Origin: Sepiola atlantica
Lineage: Eukaryota; Mollusca; Cephalopoda; Sepiida; Sepiolidae
Direction: 5' to 3'
Length of the DNA stretch: 64,000 nt
Assembly (NCBI GenBank): GCA_963556195.1
Contig: OY744525.1
Span: forward strand, 48,228,148 to 48,292,147
Each line of letters opens with the position of its first letter. Position 1 is the first letter of the stretch. The position numbers and the translations under genes were made by a program. This document shows positions 1 through 10,635 of the stretch, in pieces. The notes beneath the pieces are model-generated. The model worked only from the letters and a program-made list of their open reading frames with translations, made no database searches and was not told the DNA's origin.

Positions 1-327
1 GGAGAATGGAAGAAAAGAAAGAAATTAGGAAAGAAAGAATAAAAAAGAAAGAAAGAACAGAAAATGGCCTGGAATAAAGAAAGAAATAATGAAAGAAATA
101 AAAAGGGAGAAAATAGACAAAGAAAAAATGAAAAGAGAGAAACATGCATAAAAAAGTTATAATCAAGATAAGGAAGAGAGGTTTACAATAGAGAAAAGCA
201 AAGAAGAAAAAAGAAGAAAGAAAGGAATTAAAAAAGAGGAGTGTATAAAGAGTTATAATAAATAGAAAAGGAAAATGAGGGGGAGGAAAAATGAAGGAAA
301 TAAATAAGGTTGGAAAGAAAGAAAGAA
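1..327. repeat. Purine-rich (GAAA)n-type low-complexity DNA
   Basis: Almost pure A/G on the plus strand, with irregular GAAAG, GGAAAG and AAGAAAT words. It leads into the regular 53-bp array that follows. No gene is visible. Confidence 0.9.
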
Positions 328-1790
328 AAAAAGAAAGAAAGGAAAGAAAGAAAAAAGAAGCAAAGAAATAAGATAAAACAAAAAAGAAAGAAGGGAAAGA
401 AAGAAAAAAGAAGCAAAGAAATAAGATAAAACAACAAAGAAAGAAGGGAAAGAAAGAAAAAAGAAGCAAAGAAATAAGATAAAACAACAAAGAAAGAAGG
501 GAAAGAAAGAAAAAAGAAGCAAAGAAATAAGGTAAAACAAAAAAGAAAGAAGGGAAAGAAAGAAAAAAGAAGCAAAGAAATAAGGTAAAACAAAAAAGAA
601 AGAAGGGAAAGAAAGAAAAAAGAAGCAAAGAAATAAGGTAAAACAAAAAAGAAAGAAGGGAAAGAAAGAAAAAAGAAGCAAAGAAATAAGGTAAAACAAA
701 AAAGAAAGAAAGGAAAGAAAGAAAAAAGAAGCAAAGAAATAAGGTAAAACAAAAAAGAAAGAAAGGAAAGAAAGAAAAAAGAAGCAAAGAAATAAGGTAA
801 AACAAAAAAGAAAGAAGGGAAAGAAAGAAAAAAGAAGCAAAGAAATGAGGTAAAACAAAAAAGAAAGAAGGGAAAGAAAGAAAAAAGAAGCAAAGAAATA
901 AGGTAAAACAAAAAAGAAAGAAGAGAAAGAAAGAAAAAAGAAGCAAAGAAATAAGGTAAAACAAAAAAGAAAGAAAGGAAAGAAAGAAAAAAGAAGCAAA
1001 GAAATAAGGTAAAACAAAAAAGAAAGAAGGGAAAGAAAGAAAAAAGAAGCAAAGAAATAAGGTAAAACAAAAAAGAAAGAAGGGAAAGAAAGAAAAAAGA
1101 AGCAAAGAAATAAGGTAAAACAAAAAAGAAAGAAAGGAAAGAAAGAAAAAAGAAGCAAAGAAATGAGGTAAAACAAAAAAGAAAGAAGGGAAAGAAAGAA
1201 AAAAGAAGCAAAGAAATAAGGTAAAACAAAAAAGAAAGAAGGGAAAGAAAGAAAAAAGAAGCAAAGAAATAAGGTAAAACAAAAAAGAAAGAAAGGAAAG
1301 AAAGAAAAAAGAAGCAAAGAAATGAGATAAAACAAAAAAGAAAGAAGGGAAAGAAAGAAAAAAGAAGCAAAGAAATAAGGTAAAACAAAAAAGAAAGAAG
1401 GGAAAGAAAGAAAAAAGAAGCAAAGAAATAAGGTAAAACAAAAAAGAAAGAAGGGAAAGAAAGAAAAAAGAAGCAAAGAAATAAGGTAAAACAAAAAAGA
1501 AAGAAGGGAAGGAAAAAAGAAGCAAAGAAATAAGGTAAAACAAAAAAGAAAGAAAGGAAAGAAAGAAAAAAGAAGCAAAGAAATAAGATAAAACAAAAAA
1601 GAAAGAAGGGAAAGAAAGAAAAAAAGAAGCAAAGAAATAAGGTAAAACAAAAAAGAAAGAAAGGAAAGAAAGAAAAAAGAAGCAAAGAAATAAGGTAAAA
1701 CAAAAAAGAAAAAAGGAAAGAAAGAAAAAAGAAGCAAAGAAATAAGGTAAACCAAAAAAGAAAGAAAGGAAAGAAAGAAAGAGGCCACGA
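328..1790. repeat. 53-bp tandem array, about 27 copies
   Basis: A purine-rich unit repeats every 53 bases; the marker GAAGCAAAGAAATAAGGTAA recurs at that spacing from about 357 to about 1735. Copies differ mainly at AAGGGAAAG versus AAAGGAAAG and at AAGGTAA versus AAGATAA. One copy near 1500-1520 is shortened. Because 53 is not a multiple of 3 and the complementary strand has no stop in the unit, two overlapping minus-strand frames of 565 and 574 codons stay open across it (228-1925 and 253-1977). Their products are Phe/Leu/Ser-rich and repeat every 53 residues. They are artefacts of the array. Confidence 0.95.
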
Positions 1791-1936
1791 ATAAATAAAT
1801 AAATAAAAACAAAAAGGTTGAAAGAAAGAAGAAAAGAACGGAAAAGGGACATGAATAAAGAAAGAAAGAAACAAACAAAAAAACAAACAAAAATGAAAAC
1901 GAGAGAAACATGTATAAAAAGTCATAATTAAGATAA

Positions 1937-2075
1937 GGTTTGGTTTGGTTTGGTTGTTTTGTTTTACAGCATATCAACCCTTTTCGGGTTATTTAATGCC
2001 GAATCCGGTCATTTTGGTAACAAATTTTATGCTTCAACTTCTTTTTATTTTCAAATATTTATTCATGGTGTTTTT
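1937..2075 (+). repeat. Dispersed repeat, copy 1 of a close pair
   Basis: This stretch and 2198-2336 share GGTTGTTTTGTTTTAC, the gapped string CAT-CAACCCTTTTCGGGTTATTTAA, GGCCATTTTGGT and CAAATATTTATT in the same order. They are about 260 bp apart in direct orientation. Identity of the family is unknown; it could be a SINE body or a duplicated piece of DNA. Confidence 0.7.
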
Positions 2076-2197
2076 TTTGTTGTTTTTTTTTGTAATAATC
2101 TCCCCTTATCGAAGGAGTGGTCATCTTGTTTTCATTTTCAAATGATGACTATACACACATAGTTTTCTGTCACGTGTGTCATAATACAAACCATAGG

Positions 2198-2336
2198 GTT
2201 GTTTGATTGTTTTGTTTTACGACATATAAACCCTTCTGGGTTATTTAAGGCCGAATACGGCCATTTTGGTGACAATTTTTATGCTTCAGGTTCTTTATAT
2301 CTTCAAATATTTATTTATGGTGTTCGGTTGTTTTGC
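2198..2336 (+). repeat. Dispersed repeat, copy 2 of a close pair
   Basis: Direct repeat of 1937-2075, diverged at scattered positions (GCCGAATACGGCCATTTTGG here against GCCGAATCCGGTCATTTTGG). Short open frames in both copies are not conserved as protein, since the frames and ends differ. Confidence 0.7.
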
Positions 2337-2499
2337 AGTAGAAAAATGTTGTTTTTGTTTTTAGCTTTGCAGAACATGATTGAGTTTTATAAAAGGAAAG
2401 GAAAAAAATAATAACATCAATGTTTGGTGCATTTTTAGTCAGGAAGCCAGTATCTTCAGACAGCCTGATCTGGTAGCACCAGGATAAAAATAAGAAAGA

Positions 2500-3360
2500 G
2501 AGGAGTAAAATAGTGAAACGGAAAGAAGAAAACAAAGTAGAAAGAAAGATGGAAGGAAAGAAAAGAAGGAAATAAAATATGATGGTTAAGAAAGAAAGAA
2601 AGAGTTATAATAAATAGAAATGGAAAATGTGGCAAAAAGAAAGAAAGTATGAAAGAAAAAAGAAGATTGGAATGAAAGAAAGAAGGGAAGAAAGACAGAA
2701 AGAAAAAAGGAAAGAATCGAAGAAATAAAAAAAAACGAAAGAAGGGGAGAAACATGTACACAGAGTTGTAATAAAGAAGATAGGAAAAAAGAAAAGGATT
2801 AAAAGAAAAAAAGAAGATTGGAATGAAAGAAAGAAGGGAAGAAAGACAGAAAGAAAAAAGGAAAGAATCGAAGAAATAAAAAAAACGAAAGAAGGGGAGA
2901 AACATGTACACAGAGTTGTAATAAAGAAGATAGGAAAAAAGAAAAGGAATAAAAGAAAAAAAAGAAATGAAAGAAATAGAGAAAGGAATAAAGAGTTATA
3001 AAAGATACACGTAACGGGGGAGTAAAATAGTAAACAGAAAGAAGAAAATGAAGAAAGAAATATGGACGGAAAGAAAGAAAAGAAAGAAAAATGAAAAAAG
3101 AAAATGAGAAACGAAGGAAAGTAGGAAAGAAAGAAGGAAAGAACGAAGCATGTATAGAGTTATACTAAATAGAGAAAGAAAATTGGGAAAAAGAAAGAAA
3201 GTGATAAAGAAAAAAAGAAAAAGAAGGAAAGAAAGAAGGGTGAAAAGAAAGAAATACAGTAAGAAAAAAGAAAGAAAAAAAAACATGACAAAAATAAAGA
3301 AGGAGGGAATAAATAATTAATTAAATAAATAAATAAATAAAGAAAGAAAATGAGAAGCAA
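2500..3360. repeat. Purine-rich block with a 151-bp tandem duplication
   Basis: A/G-rich DNA resembling 1-327. Inside it, 2655-2805 and 2806-2956 are two nearly identical direct copies: AGAAGATTGGAATGAAAG starts at 2661 and again at 2812. Minus-strand frames here are low-complexity Phe/Leu/Ser shadows. Confidence 0.85.
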
Positions 3361-4336
3361 ATATAAAAAAGTTACCCTTAAATGCATTTTGTGTCAAATA
3401 TGACACATTCTAACAAAATTCCTATTTAATATAATATTCAACGAAAATATGTCAAACTGCAACTTGTTTCACATCTGCAACAAGTCTGTTGGCAATTGTG
3501 AGTAGGTATTAGTATGATGTTGCATCAGCACACCCACTAAATAGGTAATCGATGTCACGGGCGAGTGTTATCAGTGTATCATCTGCCTAATTCAAGAGCC
3601 CAAACTTTTTAATCCGGTCATTATAATGGTAAGTAAACATTATGTTATAATTCTCTAGTTTATTATGATTATTCAGATGCATATATTGTAGTGTTTTGTT
3701 ATACATGTAAAATTTTATGCCATTTGTTGCACATTTGCATTTATTTTTGTTCAAATCTTTTTTTTCAAAATCATTTATACTACTTTATTATTACCCCTAT
3801 GAAACGTTTTTCACTTGATAACATTTTTTTCAAACCAATATAAAAAAAAAAAAAGCATTTCAGGGTTATAATAAAGAGATTACGAAACTATAAAGAACTT
3901 ACATTTGTAAACATTTTTTCTTTGGGGTGTTTTTGGATTCTGTTCTGGTCGTTTTTTCTGATGAATCATCCTTATGGAAAATTCAAGATATGCTTTTATA
4001 CCTTGTTGGTTTGGATAGATGATTAAACTACTGTAAAAAACGAACCTCTTCACTGATAAATAAAAGTATAGTCGTTGGAATCTGCATTCTATTGTTTATC
4101 TATACCTGATCTGGAATTAAAAATAAATATCTATTGAGTTTAATTAAGTCAGTGTGGCTAGTTCTTGTGAGCGTCTCAAAGTAAGATTCGAAACCTGACT
4201 GCCAGTGTGTTAAGTCATACTCAATACCCCACGAAAGTAAGAAAAATAATGTTTTGCTTTTTATCTATTATGATTCCAAAGAACTCGATTCAAAGTAACA
4301 AGAATAATGCGTTCCTCATACTAGAGAACACAATGC

Positions 4337-4339
<3 letters not shown>
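3361..4339. other. Unannotated AT-rich stretch
   Basis: I see no gene or strong repeat. A weak tRNA-like string at about 4147-4206 has a B-box-like GATTCGAAACC but no clear A box, so it is not called. Confidence 0.6.
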
Positions 4340-4401
<62 letters not shown>

Positions 4402-4480
4402 AGGAAAGAGAGAGCGAGAGAGAGAGAGTGAGTGAAGAGAAAGAGAACGAAAGAGAGAGCAAGAGGAGGAGTGGTGAAAG
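4340..4480. repeat. (CA)n-(TA)n-(GA)n compound microsatellite
   Basis: (AC)n from 4340 to about 4390, then (AT)5, then GA-rich sequence to about 4480. The plus and minus open frames across it consist of Thr-His or Cys-Val repeats and are not genes. Confidence 0.95.
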
Positions 4481-4954
4481 AGATCTAACAGAGTTAGCAA
4501 GAATGAAGAGTGGGCAGATGAAAAATGTCACAGGAAGCAAAAAAAAGCTTGACTACAGAAATGAAATCAAAGACAATGCGAAAACGAAAAGTTACTTGGA
4601 AAAAAAAGATGGTGAAGATATTGGCGGCAAGTTGATTGTAAAGATATATCTACCAATCATATGGAATGAAGAGTAAGCCATTGCGAGTTAAGAAATGGTA
4701 TCGAGAACAAAAAAAAACAACTGAATGTCTCGGTTATGATGACTAGCGGCCAAAAATATTAAAAGACAAAAGATAAAGAGAAATAATACGGATGTGATGC
4801 TGGTTTCAAAGATGCCGTTTTGAAATGGCTGTAACAAAAGTAGGAAGTGTGGTTGAAAGAAAGAGTGAGTAAGAAAGACAGAGAGAGAGAGAGAGAATGA
4901 GGAGAAAAGATTGATTCATTCATACATTTGGTTTAACGTCATACCAACCTGCTG

Positions 4955-5480
4955 CAAATAAGGTGGTCCCCCTTTACCAGGCTATAAAACATCTCACATC
5001 TGCCAGTATCCTATATCTTTATAAAGCCACCGTTCACTCATGCATGGAGTATTGTTGTCACATCTGAGCTGGTGCACCAACCACTAGTCTCTACCTCTTG
5101 GACACGGTGCAAAAAAAGAGCCTTTAACCTAATAGGTCCCGTACTGTCTATCAAGCTCTCGGCCCTGTGCCATCGCCGCAATGTTGCATCCCTGTGCTTG
5201 TTTTAACAGTACTTCCATGGAATGTGCTCCGATGAACTTACTGCACTTGTACTCCCTCAATGTAAATACCACCGAAAAACCCAACTAGCAGCAAACTCCC
5301 ACCCCTTCACTGTAGAGGTCTCCAGATGCTAGAAAACTTTCTATTCTGATATCTTCTTTCCTCGGATTGCTTGCCTTTGGAATTCTCTATCTTACCCCTG
5401 TCTCCCCGACTGTACTAACATGCAACAATTTAAATATGATTTGAACAACTATCTTGATGCAAAACTCCCCACTGAGGATG
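4955..5480 (+). pseudogene. LINE family A: reverse transcriptase C-terminal fragment
   Basis: Translation in shifting frames gives the end of a non-LTR retrotransposon polymerase: ...LYKATVHSCMEYCCHI, then a stop, then AGAP...LLD, followed by the CHRRNVA-like and QQFKYDLNNYL-like parts. The same protein is seen at 26.3 kb and 44.5 kb. The copy is 5'-truncated and carries an in-frame stop (TGA in place of the Trp of HIW) and a frameshift. It lacks the family's usual 3'-terminal GCCTTGTTTGG segment. An APE-type Jockey/CR1-like element is likely, but the clade cannot be fixed by eye. Confidence 0.8.
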
Positions 5481-5519
5481 TCTCCTATAAATCTGGCCTC
5501 TAATCACAGTAGACCCATA

Positions 5520-5842
5520 CATCTCAGTAAAAGTTTAAAAAAACTGTTTATGGTCATTTTATACCTGTTAAAGGTTTGCATTAAGTACATATTTTATGAT
5601 GTAGGTGTTCCGCTATTATATACGCATAGGTTTGGGGGTTTGTTTGTGTGGTTGGCATGTTTTACTCATTATATTTACTGGCATAGATATATTTCTGTAA
5701 GGTAGGATAACAAATGTCTATTTTCACTTTTTCAAACAGCTCCTTCATTACTTGTAATGCTGTGATAATAATGTTTTCTAGTGTGTGTGTGTGGGGGGGG
5801 GGGGGCAACGCAACCACAGTCTATCGGTATGTTTTGACTGTG
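5520..5842. other. Unannotated, with a G-homopolymer
   Basis: AT-rich DNA containing (GT)n followed by a run of about 13 G at 5790-5803. Nothing else is recognised. Confidence 0.6.
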
Positions 5843-5924
5843 TACGAGGCCTGTCTGAAAAGTATCCGACCTTAGGCCAGAAAAAATATTTCAAATACAT
5901 GACCCTAATCCCTTTCAAAGTAGG

Positions 5925-7590
5925 CCCCTTTGTGCTTGCACACACTTAGCCCACCGATCCATCCACTGCCGGAAACACCTCTGGAAGTCTTCTTTTGGAA
6001 TGGTGTTCATCTTTGCCGTCACATTCCGCATTATCTCTTCTCTAGTCTCAAAACGGGAACCTTTCAGTGGCGTCTTCGATTTTTGAAACAACCAAAAGTC
6101 TCAAGGAGCCATGTCTTGAGAGTAGAGAGGTTGGCAAACGACTGGAATTCCATGTTTGGCCAAGAAATGTTGGATCAACTGGTCTTGTGCGCCGAACTGC
6201 ATCAGCGAGACGCCGGAGAACATCTTGATAGTACTTCTTTGTCACTGTTTGTTTTTTCGGTGCGTCTTCGTGATGCACAATCCCACGGATATCAAAGAAG
6301 ACAGTCAGCATCACCTTGATTTTGCTTTGCATCTGTCGCACATTTTTTGGCCTTGGAGACTCGGGATGCTTCCATTATGATGACTGTATTTTTGTTTCTG
6401 GGTTGTACTCACACACCCCTAACTCATCACCAGTTATCACAGCATTCAGAACCACAGGATTAGTGTTGGCGGTTTCCAGAAGGCCCTATGCAACTTGAAA
6501 ACGGAGGTCCTTTTGTTCCTGCGACAACAACTTGGCACAAATTTCGCAGCTACTCTGTGCAATGTATGCATGTCTAAATCTTCATGCAAAATTGCATCTA
6601 CGAAATCTTTACTCACTCTGACCTCTTGGGCAATCTCCTGCACGGTTGAACGACGATTTTCCATCACCAAATTTCGCATCCTCTCAACAGCAGCTGCACC
6701 CCGAGCAGTTTGGGGCCTGCCAGAACGCTGGTCACTCTCCGCTGATGTGCGGCCATTTTTTAATCGGTTGAACCACTCCTTAATTTGTGTCACACTCATC
6801 GCATCTATGGCCGGGGGTTGGTTCGAACAAAGGGTTAAACCCATGAGGGGTGCCCTGACCAATGGTTGTGGGAGAGATGCTTTTATAGCGGCATGTCATT
6901 CCCACTGTTCGAAGTGGCACGACCACGTGTGGCTAAAATTAACAGATTAAAACAAACAAAGGGCAGAAAGAAAAATATTATTATTAATTGGAAATAAAGC
7001 GAAAGAATAATAAAGCTACACACAAGAATAGTATTTAGTAAAATCAACAATTAGAGTAATACATATATATTAAACAAAACAATTTATTTAGCTAATACAT
7101 TTTGCAGAGCTATCAGTTACAGAGAATGGTTGAGTTCATTTTTAAGGAGTGAAACGTTCCGTTTATACGAACGTGTACTAGTGAAATGTTCGGTTTGTTT
7201 AAGTTCATGTTTGTACGAATGCGTATATACAAGCGTGTTTGATATATTTGTGTGGCAATTGTAATGTGTGTGTGCGCTTGAAAGAATAGTTCGTTATTCA
7301 TGGTAGAAATTAAAAGAGATTTCCTCAGTGCCTGCTGGCCGAAAATCGGAAGAGAAAAAGAGAGTGTGTGACTTGTGTCTCTTTTATAGGGAGTCAAATC
7401 ACGCGTGGTCTCAGAGATGAAGAAGGGTTGAGCAAACTGAGAAAGAAAAGAGGTCGCAACAAATATCTACTTGGCCGGTAGTAGCATCTTCTCCAAACAC
7501 CTGCTGAATCATACGAATTGTTTTGCTTTGAGAATCACCAAATTTTTGACAAAATTTGATGCAGTACCTTTACTCAACACGTTCAGTCAT
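5925..7590 (-). pseudogene. Mariner transposase pseudogene
   Basis: The likely start is the ATG complement at 7588-7590. A stop (TAA) falls at about codon 7, followed by an HTH-like stretch (YCIKFCQKFGDSQSKTIRM). After the insertion the protein resumes with TQIKEWFNRLKNGRTSAESD and GRPQT, the mariner linker. The first catalytic Asp is visible in VFFDIRGIVHHE (about 6250-6290). Toward the C-terminus the reading shifts frame and a stop precedes the final Asp region. The DNA-binding domain is therefore separated from the catalytic part by the insertion, and the gene is dead. The family is clear; the subfamily is not. Confidence 0.85.
6807..7489. mobile_element. Unclassified 677-bp insertion inside mariner, 6-bp target duplication
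   Basis: GCATCT occurs at 6801-6806 and 7484-7489. Removing one copy plus the intervening DNA rejoins the transposase frame, so the duplication is a true target site. On the minus strand the insert has a TATA-like TATAAAAG near 7385 and an AATAAA near 7085. Both ends carry GGCCGG in the same, not inverted, orientation. It could be a solo LTR of an unusual type, but TG...CA ends are not seen. No coding capacity is visible. Confidence 0.65.
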
Positions 7591-7874
7591 CTTTAGAGAA
7601 TCTATAATCCGACGAACACGTTGTGTAGCACTTCACTTAGCAGCCAACAGGCAGCGACTAACGCACAGGAAAGCGGTGATAAGATTCACACATTCGCATG
7701 AAGGTGTCTTCCTTCACTGTGTAGAATGGCGCTGCCCTATCGTTTCTATTTCGTAGGAAAAAATAATAGTCGGATACTTTTTAGACAGGCAGCACATTTT
7801 GTCTGATAAACTAAGCAGTGTTCTTGATGAGGACGGCTTAAAGAGATCTGGGAGGGATAAAAGAACTAAATAAC

Positions 7875-8035
7875 ATGAGCAATGTTTCTGACAAAGGGGG
7901 AAGAATTGCTGTTTTCTGGGTCGGAATCTATCTAACAGTTATCGTTGTCTAGTTTTTGACCTTGAAGTAATATTTTTTTTTGTTAACACCTTACACCAAG
8001 TTGGCTTCATGCCCTGTCTGAAGCGACTTCCATAA
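7875..8035 (+). repeat. Non-coding repeat sharing the LINE-B 3' tail (copy 1)
   Basis: The body resembles 52745-52935 and the reverse complement of 14072-14275 (a TTTCTGGGTCGGAATCTA-like core). The last ~60 bp (AC..CAAGTTGGCTTCATGCC, then CTGAAGCGACTTCC, then A9) are the 3' end of LINE family B. A different head with the same tail is the usual form of a SINE mobilised by a LINE. Confidence 0.65.
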
Positions 8036-8053
8036 AAAAAAATTCCAGTAAGC

Positions 8054-8242
8054 ATAGGGGTCACTAGGCTCCTGAAAAAGAACTTTAAAAACTACCTGGC
8101 AAATATACCCCTGAACCAAGTACAAGAAAGCTCTAAACAATTGCACTTAAAGGGACGGTTAGAATCCAAGAATGATCTCTCAAGGAAGAACCCGAGATTT
8201 GGGCTCAGTCGAGCCTCTTCCATGGAAATAATGATAGTGTAG
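8054..8242 (+). pseudogene. Endonuclease-type LINE C-terminal fragment
   Basis: An uninterrupted frame to a TAG at 8240 contains LLKKNFKNYLANIP and later LKGRLESKNDLSRK. The same segment, MKKNFKNYLMDIPG, occurs at 54.3 kb downstream of a VEVSVPND motif. In LINEs of the restriction-like-endonuclease class this is the tail after the nuclease domain. The copy is 5'-truncated. It is also the uninterrupted counterpart of the site where a U2-headed SINE sits at 54.4 kb. Confidence 0.6.
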
Positions 8243-8439
8243 AGAGAGACTAGCAACGTATCTTCTGCAAGAAAGGGGTCGTAGAAAACATAAGAGATCA
8301 CCCTTCGTTAGATTTGGAAGTCGATTCTAGATTCTGCCAAAGCAAAAAAGCAAAAAAAGAGTGCTCTAAGCGGCACCTCCCCAGATGTGGCAGCAGTTCT
8401 CAATCTTTAACTTCAATTTTGTTTCACTTTTTTCTCTCA

Positions 8440-8850
8440 TTTTTAAACTATGCTTTTTTTAAAATAAGATTTCGAAAGTTAAATTTAATTATCACGGCAT
8501 CGTTTGGTTATTAAATTATTAATTGAATCAAATTGTTATAAAATTATAACTAATTTTGTTGAGCCGATGTTGCTTTTATCGCTATTCATAATATTATTGG
8601 ATTTAAATAGCTTCCAAAACATTCAATCTTTAATACATAAACATTTGCTAAGAATTTTGAAGCCAATTAAAAAAACTGTTTATCCGTCTATGCTTTCAAA
8701 TTCATTTCAAATTCAGAACTGCCATTAAGTAATTCATTCTTTTCTTCAACTATTAACAAAATATCAAAATGGCTGGTTTGTTTACGATTAAACCGAAATG
8801 CATTATGGCGGATTTAATTTCGTAATTATTATTTATTTTAAATAAGTTTC
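8440..8850 (+). repeat. Dispersed ~400-bp repeat, copy 1
   Basis: Collinear with 21765-22165: GGCATCGTTTGGT, then ATTGTTATAAA, ATTTGCTAAGAA, CAACTATTAACA and GGATTTAATTTCGTAATTA in the same order. A truncated third copy lies at 19077-19165. No protein is conserved between copies. Family unknown. Confidence 0.7.
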
Positions 8851-9284
8851 TACTCAAAATATATAGTTCTTTCTTTATTTATTTCATATACATTGTTCAA
8901 GCAGAGAGATATAGACATAATTTGCTACAAGCTATTTTTAAGATCTACATTTTTACACATGCGTGCAGTCTGCCTCTATAAAATATATATCTTTGCTCCT
9001 AACATACTAATGAATACTTTTGTTTTCGTCTCTTCTATTTCCAGGCATCAAATTTGACCTCTTGCACTCTTGACAACTTACATCCTGTGTTCGTCATCTA
9101 CAAGACCACTTGGGTGACCCGCCCAAAATTGCCCCTCATGGAATCGTTAATAAAATTCATAATCCTTTCTGAAATGCAACCATATTAAGTACAAATAAAC
9201 TTCCGTCTATGTTTGACTTGTCTACCAAGTTTCAGTTACGAAAATCTAATAGTGTTGGTTTTATCGTCATTCAATAATATGCAG
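8851..9284. other. Unannotated AT-rich stretch
   Basis: No gene or clear repeat recognised. Confidence 0.5.
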
Positions 9285-9486
9285 GGTCACTTTGGTGATC
9301 GTCTTATAAGTAGATATGCCCCTGAGTGGGCTTCACACTTACCGGACTTTATCTCCACACATTTTTATATGCGACGTAATCTCAAAGATAACGTCTATCA
9401 AAAATCTACAGACTATTCCTTAAAGGAAGAAGCCCACCATAGACAAAATCCAGGGCAGTTCCACAAGAGGAGTGTGTCAGAGTTTT
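9285..9486 (+). pseudogene. DDE-superfamily transposase C-terminal relic
   Basis: The frame reads FGDRLISRYAPEWASHLPDF, then TFYM-like and NLKDNVYQKSTDYSLKEEA. This resembles the region around the second catalytic acid in Tc1/mariner-like transposases (usually W.AHSPDL.PCDF.LWG.LKD.VY). Related relics on the opposite strand at 19.2 kb and 20.4 kb retain DFYLWGYIKDNVYHNNP. The frame runs into the U2-headed SINE at 9487. Fragment only. Confidence 0.65.
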
Positions 9487-9821
9487 GATTTACTCCTCTC
9501 CATGGGTTAGGCACAAGGCCAGTTTTTATCTTACTCCCACAAGCAAGATGCGACCCAAGGTCGGGTCGGGAAAGTGGGGTTTAAAAATTGCCTGGGCAGC
9601 CCCGTCGGCATTCCCCGGTAGGAGCGCCTCAGGCAGTAAGCAATAAACTTACTCCTCCCCAAAGAGGGGAGGCGAAGCCTGGGAGGGTGGACCTCCTAGA
9701 ACTGCTCAGGACAGACCCATAGACCGGCGTAAATCAAGCCCCGAAGGCCAAGACAATACCAGTCTATGGGGTGCAGTATCCATCGGAACAGATACTACAC
9801 TTTGATCTTAGCCAAAAAATA
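9487..9821 (-). mobile_element. U2-snRNA-headed SINE, near full length (copy 1)
   Basis: Read on the minus strand it starts TTTTTGGCTAAGATC, continues AAAGTGTAGTATCTGTTC (the 5' part of U2 snRNA including the GUAGUA branch-site recognition sequence), then a hairpin-completing GATGGATACTGCACC. The body has GGGAGGTCC-type boxes, GGGGAGGAGTAAG and GAGGCGC, and the tail ends GGAGTAAATCAA. Three other long copies share this structure. No clear target duplication is visible here. Confidence 0.85.
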
Positions 9822-9925
9822 TGTTGGACATTCATGACTGCAACTTAGTGGACAAGTCAGACATTAACTGAAGTTTATTTGGACCAAATATGGTTGGATG
9901 TTAGAAAGGACTCTCAATTCTATTA
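9822..9925 (+). repeat. Dispersed repeat shared with 55835-55925 and 20535-20580
   Basis: GTTGGACATTCATGACTG, then AACTTAGTGGACAAGTCAG and CAAATATGG recur in the same order at 55.85 kb; the first part recurs at 20.55 kb next to a transposase relic. It is probably part of the same decayed DNA transposon. Confidence 0.5.
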
Positions 9926-10199
9926 ACGATTCCATGGATGGCATTTTTTTGTATACTCTGAATATTCACAGATGGTTAAGTTACTAGGAACTTTCCATTA
10001 TTATTTTTCTACAATGATAGCCATGAGAACAGAAACTGCTATTGCTGAATATCAACTGGATTACTTAACTCTAACTATTTCAAAAGTGCCCTCTCTCTCG
10101 TACTCGTGATCTGGCTCAACCAATCATAGTCTCTGGTTTCTTTGCTTGGCATGTATATTTCTCTACGTACACCTTTTATACTGTTTTTTTTTTCTGTCC

Positions 10200-10580
10200 T
10201 TTTCTTCCTTATTTACTGAATCGAAATAAAACGAAAGAAGGAAACGGACAAAAAATGAACAAGCAAAAAAAAAAAATGGTTAGGAATAAAATGTGTCGAA
10301 AGACAATGGCGTAATAAAAATTGGGACAAAAAAAAATTGGGCAAATGAAAGTAAGCCCGGAATAAAAATGCGTATAAAAGCTAACAAACGCTGAAGCCAT
10401 ACAAAGCTTTCTTCAGCAAAAGTCACCATAAAATAAAAGAAGCCGGAAAGTAGGAAAAACAGAAAGAACAAAAAATAACCCAACTCTGCTGCAAATGAAA
10501 CGAAATAACCAAAAATGTCTTGTGAAATAAATAAAAAATGCACATTGAAATAAGATGATATGACAGGAAAAACCATACAT

Positions 10581-10632
<52 letters not shown>

Positions 10633-10635
10633 CTT
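10200..10635. repeat. A/G-rich low-complexity DNA ending in (TA)n
   Basis: GAAATAAAACGAAAGAAGG-type words resemble the first 3 kb, followed by (TA)n at 10582-10630. Minus-strand frames here are Phe-rich shadows. Confidence 0.8.

Larger units (their letters stand above)
5843..7792 (-). mobile_element. Mariner-type DNA transposon, interrupted and decayed
   Basis: The left end reads GCCTGTCTGAAAAGTATCC and the right end, on the complement, GCCTGTCTAAAAAGTATCC; these are inverted terminal repeats about 1.9 kb apart. Between them a minus-strand transposase is readable. Removing the 683-bp insertion at 6807-7489 leaves about 1.27 kb, a normal mariner length. The right terminal bases are degraded. 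The TA target duplication is clear only on the left. Confidence 0.85.

Noticed and set aside
228..1977. Two minus-strand open frames of 565 and 574 codons
   Set aside because: They overlap in different frames, consist only of the 53-bp array and its purine-rich edges, and encode Phe/Leu/Ser repeats with no domain. A stop-free repeat unit explains both.
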